Source of the DNA: Stropharia rugosoannulata
Taxonomy: Eukaryota > Basidiomycota > Agaricomycetes > Agaricales > Strophariaceae
Assembly (NCBI GenBank): GCA_028532985.1
Contig: JANCIK010000005.1
Span: 3,664,501 to 3,728,500 of the forward strand
Length of the DNA stretch: 64,000 nucleotides
Direction of reading: 5' to 3'
The notes beneath the pieces were generated by a model. That model did not search any database. It saw nothing but the letters and a program-made list of their open reading frames with translations, and was not told where the DNA came from. Every line of letters starts with the position of its first letter. Position 1 is the stretch's first letter. Shown here piece after piece: positions 44,701-55,394 of this stretch. The position numbers and the translations under genes are program-made.

Positions 44701-45954
44701 CCCGAAGATGGTATGTGCTATTTTTTATTAGTGCTTTGTCGCGCTAAGTGCAGTTTTAGAATCCCCCTTTCGAGACCTTTGCAAATTTACCACCCATTAC
44801 TTAATACACCAGGATATTATCGAGCGCGAGGAACTTGAAATATTTGTGGAGATCCTGAAAGAGGGATCTGTTTCGCACAAGCGGCTCTGCGACGTGAAAT
44901 CAATGGTTATAAAAGTTCTGAATTGTGCCAACAAACAATATCGAGATGCCGCATGGACCTTCCTTGATCAATGTATTGATTGTGAGTCGTTCTATGAACT
45001 CCTTTGAAAGCATCCTGACAACGCCGAACGAAAGGTGAGCACCTGCAGTTGGAGGGACATACCGATGGTGTCTTGTCCGTGGCATACTCGGCCGATGGCG
45101 CACAATTAGTTTCTGGCTCGAATGATACTACTATCAGGATTTGGAACGCACTCACGGGGAAGCAACTTGGTCAACCACTAACCGCTTTCATTTACAAAGT
45201 CAACTGTGTGACGATTTCACGAGATGGATCACGAATTGTCTCAGCGTCAGACAAGAATATCCACATCTGGAATGCTGCAAGTGGCAAGAAGGTCGGGGAG
45301 ACATTGGATGGCCATACAGACCTGGTCCGCTCCGTAGCGATCTCCCCAGATGACAAACACATTGTATCGTGCTCTGATGACCGGACACTGCGGATATGGG
45401 ACATGCAGACTGGGGAACAGCTTGGGCAGCCGTTGAAAGCCCATACAGACTGGGTGGTTTCCGTGGTGTTCTCCCCGGACGGGCGATTTATTGTCTCGAG
45501 CTCTTGTGACACGACAATTCGCATTTGGGATGCGAAAACGCGGCAGCAGATTTGTCCGCCACTGGATGGGCACCGGAAATGGGTCTGGGCCGTCGCATTT
45601 TCTCACGATGGAACACAAATCGTTTCAGGATCGAGCGACAAGACAATACGAGTATGGGACTTTGCAACAAGAAAGCAGGTTGGAGAGCCGTTGGAGGGGC
45701 ATACGCAGGCAATCACCTCTGTAGCTTTCTCGCCGGATGGGAAGCATATAGTCTCTTCATCCTCGGACTGCAGCGTGCGCATTTGGGATACAGCAACGGG
45801 GATGCAGATTGGGGAGCCACTTAAAGGACATTCTGGATTCAAACCATGTTCTGTTGCCTTCTCGCCGGATGGAAAACAGGTCGTCTCAAGCTCTTTGGAC
45901 AAGAAAATTTGGATTTGGGATATCTCATTAAAATTAAGGGACGTTACGGACTGA
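41747..45954 (+). CDS. DUF2235 (Tle1-like) hydrolase, duplicated helical repeats, seven WD40 repeats
   Basis: Sixteen exons join in phase to 3420 nt, about 1139 residues (first exon 41747-41774, second 41836-42008, last 45035-45954). Residues about 45-500 are DUF2235, the alpha/beta-hydrolase fold of T6SS lipase Tle1-type proteins: RNLVICIDGTSNQF, NTNVIELY, the nucleophile motif GFSRGA, VGVWDTVSSIG and HSDIGGGN with the acid residue. Residues about 515-835 are helical repeats: exons 243+114 nt occur twice in a row (43836-44242, 44305-44710), then a diverged third unit (44760-44981). The C-terminus has seven WD40 repeats of 42-43 residues (SPDGK...IRIWD), enough for one propeller. No NACHT or P-loop is present. 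Related DUF2235/NACHT/WD40 proteins occur in Agaricomycetes. A role in sensing or cell-death signalling is only inference. The first exon is a best guess. Confidence 0.87.
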
Positions 45955-46379
45955 CTTAGGACTCCTTACCATTGAAGGACCAACCATTTTTGTACATTCC
46001 GCTTGGTATTTTTTCTCTTTATTTTACTTTGTTTATTTACTGCTACACATGTCTGCTTGTCTAATATACACATTACTTCTGTACTTGGCTCCAACATCCT
46101 CTTTTTATGCAGTTCCCACTGCTTGACGCTATGGCGGACCGAGTCGGCTGGAAGCGGTGCAGTGTAGAGTATGTGCGTATGATTGGCAAAGGTGGGTGCG
46201 GGATCTGCCGAAGCCGCGCTTCCGTATCAGCCAACCTCAGGTTGACCCATAACAGCACCATTACTAGGACTCTTTGTATAGCTCGCTTGAATGTTTACTA
46301 CATAGTATTCTCTGATACCCCCCATTTCTAAACGGCCTGCTTTAATCGAAATGTCTGTCTTATTGCTTCAGAAAACGGC
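45955..46379. other. 3' flank of the DUF2235-WD40 gene
   Basis: T-rich sequence at 46000-46060 could hold the polyadenylation region. No further gene was seen. Confidence 0.35.
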
Positions 46380-47720
46380 CGACTTCAACCCTCATAGGCA
46401 TTCCGGATGTACAGGATATACGCTGAACCCTTCGCCCCACTGGCCTTGTCGCCGGATGGACCACATCTCCAATGAGCTGCGTGCCCCTTTGTATTTCCGC
46501 TATCATGCCAATTGTAATACCGCCTGTTAGGAGAAACACCCCTATTCATGTCGCTTGCTCGTACGTACCAATGTACATGTACCTTTAAAGATCACTAATA
46601 CATATGTGAAGGAAATGATTCACTCAGTTTCACCAAGTTCCCTCACTCGCCTACCTGTGGAAAAACTTGTCGCCTTATTCGCATGGCTTGCTCTTGTCAT
46701 CCTCTGCCGTTTCTGAGTTACGCACCGATAAGCATACAACAGAATTTCACCGCCGTTTCATGAAGATCCCCAACTTCTGACCTTGGATGGCTATCTAATG
46801 GTGCTCCCTGGGCCGCGTTCAAACCCGCTGCTATGGCTGGTCACGAAAATGATTGGCCTAAAACGCAAATGGCACTGGCACTCCGGATATCCGTTGAAGC
46901 TACGCTGGTGCTTTCCTGGAAGTCTTTACCCTGTTGTACCCCCCACCGGGTGTGGATCGCATCTCCACTTAGCTACATGCAGATGTACTGCCTTCTATTC
47001 CGACATCATGCTCATCCCATTATTTTGTATGTTAGGATAAACACTCCTGTTCTCTATGCCATGATTGTCGCATACCTGATGACTCTAGATCTGACCCTCC
47101 AAAGGCTGGACCCTAGTTAAGAATACATGCTATCAAGAAGAATGACGCAAGGCCTGGTGAGTCAGAAGATACTCAATCTTTTGTCCTTATGGCTCAAGGC
47201 AAATCTCACGTCGCTTCCTCGAACTCTTGTCCACTGTTTACGTGCCTAATATTGATTCCCAGACTGGGAAATTGCTCACGCAAATGCATACATGTGGATT
47301 AATGAGAAGAGATCAGATGGCCCCTAGCCTCGAAGTGGCTTACACCCGCAATATAACATCCATCTCATACCCTCCACTGCGGTTTATTCACTTTGCTTTT
47401 GCGTTCCAGCCAATATTGTCTCCGGCGCCATCTCATTAAAGGTCTCTTGTATTTCGACTTGGAGCTCGCCCACACACGCATGCATATGCTAGTCAGGTGT
47501 TTTATCTTCGAAGCTTCGGGATCGCTTCGCCAGGTGTAGAGTCCTAAGTTTCCCTGTTCACACGTCTATACCCGTTTAACAGAACTCATCCTCTATTTAA
47601 ATTTGGACCGTGCTCTGCTCACATGTGCCGAAGTAACGTTCGGTCTGCAGGAACATAGCTGTCAACGTCCCGGATGACACCATGTACCCGGTCATGCGCC
47701 TGCTAGTGTACCCCTTGTAA
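46380..47720. repeat. C/T-rich region, possible relative of the dispersed repeat
   Basis: Same pyrimidine-rich style as copies A-E, but no long alignable block was found by eye. No gene is supported. Confidence 0.3.
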
Positions 47721-48184
47721 GAAGCCTTCGAACGCCGCGATGAAGTGCCGCTGTGATGAGGGCGTCGCGAACTTGGTCGCATTGAGCCAAAACCTGAATT
47801 GGAATAAAGACTTAAAGTTATATGTATTCCCAGGAGCTTTAGAGGTCGCTATGAGGAACGGCGTAGCTCACGTTTGGGTGATTTTTCCGCCGACCCACTC
47901 GCCCTCAGGGCGTGGTTTGTGCAGCTTGCGGAACGCGTCCATGATGATAGACATACGCATCTTCATCGTTTGTGCGTCCTCTGTGTCTGTGTACTCTTCC
48001 ATGAAGTAGAACAGGTTCATCATATCGCATCCAGTCCTCAGTCCATCTGGTATTGTGAAAAGTCAAAGATTTGAAAAATTTAACGCACGGGGAAGAGATA
48101 CCGACTCATATCAAAAGTTGGATAGAAGAGAGAGGCTATGAGATCTAATGCAATCGTATTCGTCATTATCTGCGTGTAGTAAAC
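47721..48184. other. Gene-poor stretch
   Basis: Short open frames on the + strand here overlap in different phases and show no splice structure. Confidence 0.35.
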
Positions 48185-48535
48185 TCAACGGGACATCTCA
48201 CCGTTTATGTCCCTGGAGATCGGACTTTGCAGGAGTCTGTGTTGAATATATTGAAGGACGCTATCCAATCGTGTGAAGCCCTTCTGCATACTTCGCGATG
48301 AGGCTTGATACGCCGCCCCCATGGCCAGGAGGCCAGAAACGGAGGAAGCGTGATTGTGTGTTACAGAGATGAGGATGACACGATAGATAAAGGTGAACTG
48401 ACGTTCTATGTAGTGGAACCGGGCTAATTGGAAGTGCGGAATGCGAAGTCCCTGATGTTTTGGACTTTTTATCGTCAGATATACGAGTATGAATAACTGT
48501 AAATTCATTCCAGACATTCCTGACCCCGACTTCAA
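48185..48535 (-). other. Possible coding fragment, hydrophobic
   Basis: A 116-codon minus-strand frame that reads like protein (LFILVYLTIKSPKHQGLRIP, FTFIYRVILISVTHNHASS, VLQYIQHRLLQSPI), with one or two hydrophobic stretches. A CAG acceptor precedes the LFILVY part, so it could be a last exon. The family and upstream exons are not recognised, so this stays a candidate only. Confidence 0.25.
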
Positions 48536-48619
48536 GCTGTGCTACCTGGACCCACGTCGGACGGAATGGATTCAATTACGGATTCGCCGGAGTGCTCGCT
48601 ATAGAGCACTTGCGTTCCG

Positions 48620-50160
48620 TATCTATAATTAGCCCCGCATGAAATTGGACTTGGTCAAGACTGAAGTAAACGGCAGAACGGAGAATCGTATGCGGAGAGA
48701 CAGCGCATCGAGCAGTCCCGTGCTCCCCATGTATACGACTCCGTTAATTACATAGGAAACTTCAGAGCGATGTAAAATGGCTTTTCGGAACGGCGATGAA
48801 TGTTGGATGAATGAGCCTGCATTGTGGTTAGGTTAATGTAGAAGAAAATGTGTATGACTACAATTAGCGGATGATTCTGAATGTATTAGAACTATCATCT
48901 ATATCTCACACAGAGGGGGAGAGACTGAGACAGTCGTAGGCCCAGTTGAATATTGGTTCTTTGGGGGCGACAAGCAGTGCAGCAAAGGTGGGTGTTCCTG
49001 GTTCAGGTGCAGATATAGTATTACCGGAGCCATGCAGTCTATGGTGTGAGGCTTTGGTGGAACGTTTAAAATGAATATTGAACACTTAAGAATTGGCTAA
49101 GTTGTCAAGAACTCCCGTATACTGACACCCTTTCACCAGTTACTGGGCTCAGACGTCATTTCCTACTTAGGTCTAGCGACAATTATACTTATAGGAGCTA
49201 TAGCGAATGATGGTAGCTAGGAAGTAAAGAGGCTACCATGCACTGGTTCACCATGCAAGGCGTATAGAAATTTAAACATCAACCCCGAGCTTGAGATGCC
49301 AGAGACTGAAAAGCTCGATGCTCACTGACTGGAGATCGATTATTTGTCTCCTTATCTTTGACTACCATCGTGCACGCCCATGTCAACGCGTATGATGTAC
49401 TATGGGCGGCATTTATGGTTGCCCTTAACTACATAGCTCATCAGAAGAGTGATAGAATGGCCCTTTGATGACATATGGAGAGTTGCGATCTACATATGTA
49501 CTATTCCTAGAAAGTAGGATTTTCCCATGTAGTAAATCATATAAGTGATCACCAAGATGTTATGTACTCATAGCAAGTTCTACCCAATAGGCATTTCTAG
49601 ATGCATGGGCAGTTTCAAGTTCTGTTGGTGGTCAAATAGTCCTCATTGAGATAACATTTATGGTTCAGAAAGAATGAAGGGATTTAACTTTCAAGCAACA
49701 CTCTCATTGCGGCGTAGCTTGATGTAACAGGACTGTACACCAGACGGCATCACTTGATATATTTCTCCATAGCAGAGCGTACTCACTATGCTACGGAGAA
49801 GAATTGGGTAATCGATGTGTCTCCACACTCTGTTATCGCCATCATGGACCGACTAATAGTACTTTACGAAGTACTATGACACTCAGGCGTCTCGTTAGCC
49901 TACGACTATTAACTGAACAATGCATGTATTACCGATCCCTCGTACGAGCCAATGCCTTCGTCAAATAAAGGGATGTTGTTGATGGATTTAGGGGCCCTAG
50001 TACTTCACGATAAATGATTACATGATAGTGTATCCCACACTATCTTTGATGAATATAAGTACCGGGCGCTGATGGTTATCATTGATTATTACGCGCCTGA
50101 GAATACTGATAGACACTCCCGTTCCTAACATAATGGAACCACATCAGAAACCGTCATGCA
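48620..50160. other. Gene-poor region before membrane copy 6
   Basis: AT-rich, many short imperfect palindromes such as CATAGCAGAG...CTATGC near 49770-49800. No exon and no TR gene are present, in contrast to the copies at 12-36 kb. Confidence 0.4.
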
Positions 50161-50176
50161 TCACAGCTACGGATGT

Positions 50177-50293
50177 GCTGATCCCGCGCAGAGTTGGGAT
50201 GACAATGGAACGAGGTTATCCACTTGCCAACTTCGTGAAAGTTGTACCTTTGGGGTCTTTTGAGCAAAGTACGGGGAGAAGAATCAATATTTA
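50177..50293 (+). promoter_or_regulatory. Putative promoter of membrane copy 6
   Basis: GCTGATCCCGC lies at 50177-50187 and CAATATTTA at 50285-50293, ending 38 nt before the ATG. The spacing matches copies 1, 2 and 5. Confidence 0.5.
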
Positions 50294-50330
50294 ACAGGAC
50301 CATCCTGAGGAAATTAACAAATCCGAAAAC

Positions 50331-51604
50331 ATGTCTTCCCCAGACAACAGTCCAGCCGCTGTTGAGTATATGAAGCAGGTTATTAGTAGTAACCTCAACT
50401 CCACCTTGATGCTCTTGATGTTCACAGGTAATGTCAGCCCCCAAATTACAGCGGGCAGCTCACCGATCCGGCATTTGCAGGAGTATATGTCATGGTCTTT
50501 GGCTATACCATCTACATATACGGTATGCAATGAGGAACTAGTCGCCTACTTCAAGTAAGACTAATTATGTCTGACAGGAACACAAAAGCAAGACAAAAAT
50601 CGATTCATTCTCATAACGCTCTCCGCCTTGTTTTGTATTACGATCGCAATGATTGGATTGCAGTGGCAATACACTAACTTGGAGTTCGTTGAGCATAGCG
50701 ATACTAGATTCTCCATCGTCTTCTTCAGTACCTTTGGTGACCCTGGCTTGGTTCTATCGATATCTACATTACAAGATGCGACATATATCTTAGCTGATGG
50801 TCTGTTGGTACGTTTAAGGTCTACCTAACTACGATAAGCTACCGTTCTAATACGTCGCAGCTATGGAGGTGCTATTGCATGCTTGGTAGATCCAAGGTGC
50901 TCATCTACTTCCCCTTATTCATGTATGTATGTGAAATAGGTAAGATCTTTGGCATACTCGCCTACATGTCGACTGACATTCAAATAGCTCTTTGCATCAT
51001 CTCGTTGGCCCTGTACGGAGTGCAACACTTCCAGCTCAATGACACGCAAAAGCTAGTAAACCCTGTTTTAATCATCATTGGTACCCTCAACGGCGTGATT
51101 GCCGTTACGAGTACTTCAGCCACATTCATTATTTGTCGCAAAATATCTGTCTCTGTCAAGGAGCGCCTGCCGATGAAGAAACGATACAAACACATCGTCC
51201 GAATGCTTATAGAGTCATCAGCGTTGTATTCTATATCAAGCATATTACTCACCATCGATGCGATTCTGTTGTCTACCCCATCCATCCCAGACGCGGTTTT
51301 CCAGGCTGCTTTAGACCTGAACGACTACATCATAGGCTTTAACATGATAGCGACGGTCAGCCAACCTCCCCCCTCTCTTGCAAAGTTTTTCTCAAGAATC
51401 TTTCTTTTGCAGGGCCTTGCGCCAACTCTAATGGTGGCGCAACTATGCCTGTCATCTGGTGATATGTCTGTCGAGACTGTACAAACACATAAAATTTCCG
51501 CCCTTCAATTTAACCACCCAAACTCCATCAAAGATGAAAACGGAGAAAGCAAGACATCGTTAGATTTAGATATCTATTTAAAAGAGGAAGGTCCGTTAGT
51601 ATAA
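50331..51604 (+). CDS. Multi-spanning membrane protein, paralog 6
   Basis: Six exons (50331-50427, 50481-50522, 50578-50807, 50861-50939, 50988-51355, 51413-51604) join to 1008 nt, 335 residues. It has every family landmark: MSSPDNSP, GYTIYIY, GTQKQDKNRF, LQWQYTNLEFVEHS, TYILADGLL, LWRCYCMLGRSKVL, EIALCIISLALYG, STSATFIICRKISVSVKE, PMKKRYKHIVRMLIESSALYS, GLAPTLMVAQLCLSSG, then a polar tail of about 50 residues. It is the cleanest copy and a good reference for the family. Exons 1-3 are nearly identical to the broken copy 7. No TR gene follows it; the next features are coding remnants. Confidence 0.88.
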
Positions 51605-51779
51605 GTTCGGACTCTATGGACTACAATGTACTTTTAGTTAAGTGACCCCTATCATGGCGCGCTCTCGACTTCGCATGTCGGCATCATAAACAATGATATT
51701 TTTTTAGTCTGATATACTACCACCGATGGTTAGCCTAAAATCCTCTTGGGAATGCTTGAATGAGCAGTGTCGAGTTGTG

Positions 51780-52058
51780 TTAAGCTACCTCAATGGGGGT
51801 AGAAGCCGCAATCCCAAATAGGTCAATGTGTCCCGGGTGTAGCTTGCTGGGATCAAATAACAGCGGAAGGGGAATATAGGTAGGTCTGAGAAGGTCATCC
51901 AAGACAAGTTTCCACCTGACCCCCAGCACACCTTTACATTCCGAAGGGCGACAATGCTGTATCTGTGAACCTTGAGTGACGAAGTTGTGAGCGCCATGCT
52001 TGAATACGCCCAATGAAAGAGTAGCTTTATTAAACGGGCGTTCGGAAGACCTCGTCAC
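51780..52058 (-). pseudogene. C-terminal coding remnant, shared with 55105-55215
   Basis: The minus strand reads KHGAHNFVTQGSQIQHCRP, KLVLDDLLRPTYIPLPLLFD, then SKLHPGHIDLFGIAASTP and a stop. The codon use looks real. The final 100 bp match 55105-55215, where the frame is destroyed by stops. The parent gene is not recognised and no upstream exon is clear. Confidence 0.3.
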
Positions 52059-52359
52059 TTTCAGAGACCAAAGTAACGAGTACAGACCCTCTGGATCTCC
52101 TCATCAGCGGGATCGAAATATTTCTTTGCCAAATCCGCAATACCTCGCGATTCATGCTGCTGTAGCCGGAATTTTGCACATGAGCGGTGCACGCACATTC
52201 TTCCATCAGGTTCTATACATATATGGGGAAGAAGAAGGCAATGTTCCTCCCGTGCGGTCCTGGTTAGAGCTAGAAAAACCAATGGACAAAGGCGTACTGA
52301 GGGACTCTGTTCAATAGTTGCAGTTGTTTGGGGTACATTAAACTCTTCAAGCTTCATAC

Positions 52360-52920
52360 GTATTACCGCTGCGCCTCAGTGCCTTACTCTGCTGTGAATC
52401 GGCGTCATAAAAAGCTCAAATTTGATTGCTATACGGTGTGCGGGCTAACCTATACCGGGTCATTTGTTGTCTCGAGCCTATACATGTGCACAATGCACAT
52501 TCTTATGTGTATCTTTTTAGTGTTCCTGTACACCGTACACGAGATGATGTCAGTTTTCGATCATGCTCACTACAGACTGGATGTTTCCATTTTTCTTCGA
52601 ATCATCCTTCATTTTGTGACAGAATGTTAGAAAAAACTCGGTGATTGGTAGCTCTGAGCTACAAAAAAAACAACGCCTTATTTTTACACCGTAACTGAGG
52701 CCCTCAGGGTGGTGATGATTCATCCAAGCAGCGAGAAAAGCAAGAGAAAAGTTTGGGAAAACTTTTGGAAAACTTGAATAAAAGACGCGCGTGTTGGCTT
52801 TGAATAATACAAGCTCCGCTTCGGCATCGGCCTTCGGTGCACCCGGCGCTGGCGGTCTGAGTTACTGTCATTTTCATCTCCTTCCAGTGTGCTCCCATCG
52901 TCTCTCGTTTCATCTGTAAG
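52360..52920. other. Gene-poor stretch
   Basis: No exon or repeat recognised. It separates the remnant from the ATG4 fragments. Confidence 0.35.
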
Positions 52921-53149
52921 ATATGTACTTTGATTTCAGTGGTTAGCGTTCGGGCGACCTCCAGACCGAGTTTGGCGTCGTCAAAGATCCTCCAATCATC
53001 GTCGAACCACTCGCCTCTCTGGCTGGTTTGTCCACATCTCGTCTTCCACCAACCCCTCTCTGCCTACCATCCCCGCTCAGCATTCACGGAGCACGTCACC
53101 TGCCGGATATGATTCCAGCTCCAGCCATGCTAACCCTGCCGCAACCTGT

Positions 53150-54010
53150 TTAGCGGCCCTGCAGCTCTTGTCGCTGCGAAGCAATCGCATGGCAAGGACA
53201 AGGCCATGCTCTATCTCCTCGACTCCGATGCCGTCCCAGACTGCTGTGGCGTCCCCATCTGGCTCCTGGTTGCTCATCACCTCGGCTGGGAAGGTCCACA
53301 ACCTGACCCACATATGCCGAGCCCACCCACCCCGCAGCGCAACATCAAGGGCCGTAGAGGTAGAGGGAACTGGCGCAGCTCTTCCAGCTCCGCAGATTCG
53401 TTTTCTTTCATCTCCTATGACAAGCAGTACCAGCTACGGGGGCTCCACTTCCAGCAAGACGGGCACTGATTAACCAGATCACAGTCTTCCTCCTGACCCT
53501 GGTACCGCCTGGCCGCCTGCCTTCCATTCAGATTTTACTTCCTGTGCATGGCTCACCTACCGCTCTCATCTCCCCACTCCTATCCATGACAGCCTGCTGT
53601 TCAGCTACGCTATGACCTACCCCATTTTCGGTTAACTTAACGACATTGGCCGAGAATCAACGCCCGACAGTAGGCAGGAAGGTCTGGCCGTGGGCTGGGA
53701 GAAGACTTGGAGCGCAGATACGGGATGGGGATGCATGTTACGCGCAGGTCAAGGTCAAGGTCATCTCGCCAACGCTCTCGTTGCTGTCCACTTCAGACGC
53801 GGTACGTGCGCCCATCGTTTAGACCGGCGCTGTCCTCCTCCTCCTCACCCTATGGCAACCCCGGAATATGAGAAATACGCTCCATCTTGACCTGGTTTCT
53901 CGACACGCCGTTACCCCACGCCCCTGTCATTGTCCCCAGATTGGCCCTGTGGGCCGGATTCCCTCCACCTGCGTCGGTCCTTGCTCAGGCATTTACCAAG
54001 GATCACCCTC
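53150..54010 (+). pseudogene. ATG4-like autophagy cysteine protease (peptidase C54), broken N-terminal and catalytic part
   Basis: Pieces of ATG4 occur in order but in different frames. KAMLYLLDSDAVPDCC and VPIWLL (about 53190-53280) resemble the N-terminus of basidiomycete ATG4. FISYDKQYQLRG is followed by a stop at about 53469. DFTSCAWLTYRS, then FSYAMTYPIFG with a TAA lies at 53530-53635. WSADTGWGCMLRAGQG at 53712-53760 carries the catalytic cysteine. TWFLDTPLPHAPVIVPRLAL (about 53887-53950) corresponds to the WFLDTP region of ATG4. ATG4 processes Atg8; this copy cannot, because of stops and frameshifts. A functional copy is expected elsewhere in the genome. Confidence 0.65.
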
Positions 54011-54419
54011 CCGATCAACTCCTTGACGCCCACTCACGCCCATCGTTTTCTTTCCTTTTCGTCCGTGGTCTGCAAGCTAAGGTGTTCAAGGCGAGCGGAA
54101 TGGCCCGGTTCAAAGAACCCTGGAGCCCCCGATGCAAACCCTGCGGCCTCACAGTCGTCCACCTTGGCCCTCTCGGAACTCACCCATCACCCCCTTTCAT
54201 CCTCCACTCGTCCGCCTGTCGAGCTGCAGTTAGCCTTTTCTTGAAGTGGAAGGGCGTGGTATACCAAGCCTCGCTCACAGCTGCTGTTTCTTCCTTCGCA
54301 TGAATGGCACGAGCTCGGCATTGTGTAACGGGGCCTTACATTACGCAGTCTATTACATCCGCCTTGGCACTCCTTCGCGTATATAAGGCCATCCCTGATT
54401 TCGAGGATGGCCATCTTCT

Positions 54420-55104
54420 TGATTTATACTTGCGTACTTCCAATACAATCATATTGGCAAGTTCGCTCACTGTGTGAATTAAGGCGATACGAAGTGCGCG
54501 AGCGCTTCACATTGAGACATGTCGCGTTGACGTCGCGCCTCATTTGTAGCAGAACTTTGCTGGCATTAACTATGACGCACACACCAACCCTCGCCTTTTC
54601 GCATGGCGTGACTCCAAGGCAGTAGGCACTGCATACTTCCGTGAATGGGCCGTCCGCTGGATATCCGCGCGGCGTTCGTGGATATAGCTCGTGTTGTTAT
54701 CGGCTTCGCGAGCAGGAGGCTGTCGTGTCGGTACTACATAAGATGGACGTCAGACCTGCGGGGCGAGCAATATGTGACCGTCTGTAAATTTGAGATGTAC
54801 TAGGTGCCTGTTAGTTATAGTCACGGCGATGTAGGAGATGTTCAATGATGACATAGAAGGCTCTCGAGTATCATGCATGACAAAGTTAGCATTGACGACT
54901 GTGCTTCCACGCAGAGATAGCCAGTCACAAAGGCACGATTCACGAGTAAAGCCCTTTTCAACTAATACTATTAAGCTCATAAGTGCTCGAGAAACAAGAG
55001 AAGTCATTCGAGATCATCAATCCCGGCCCAAATTGCATCCCACTTCATCCATCCGCTGCATCAAAAACGAAGCGCTGTTGGTTGTGCTCTAATTACCGAT
55101 ATTT
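54420..55104. other. Gene-poor stretch with a possible minus-strand coding remnant
   Basis: The minus frame 55007-54750 includes GFTRESCLCDWLSLRGSTVV and NRHLVHLKFTDGHILLAP, which could be coding, but no splice partner or family is known. Confidence 0.3.
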
Positions 55105-55215
55105 AGTTGCGTCAAGCTATCTCAATACTAGTGGTGGGAGCCGAAGGGCACAATAGGCTTAGATGTGACTGGTATCAAATAAAAGAGCTGCACACCAATC
55201 TTACATAAAATAGAT
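55105..55215 (-). pseudogene. Degraded duplicate of the 51780-51880 coding end
   Basis: The two stretches share 'AAGCTA.CTCAAT', '..GGGAGCCG', 'GATC' or 'GTATCAAATAA' words along about 100 bp. The frame is open at 51.8 kb and interrupted here. Confidence 0.4.
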
Positions 55216-55394
55216 AATTAAGAAACGTGTCGTGTTGTGTGCGACGTCGTTGACCCTCCGCTGCTTTCGTCCTGACCACGTCATCATTGTATGTACCCCT
55301 TATTTCTACCATCGTCGTCAATTAGCTGATTCCGAGATAATAATTCCAACAATGCCCATGCATATAGTACAAATCGGGACTAGTTTGGATAGAA

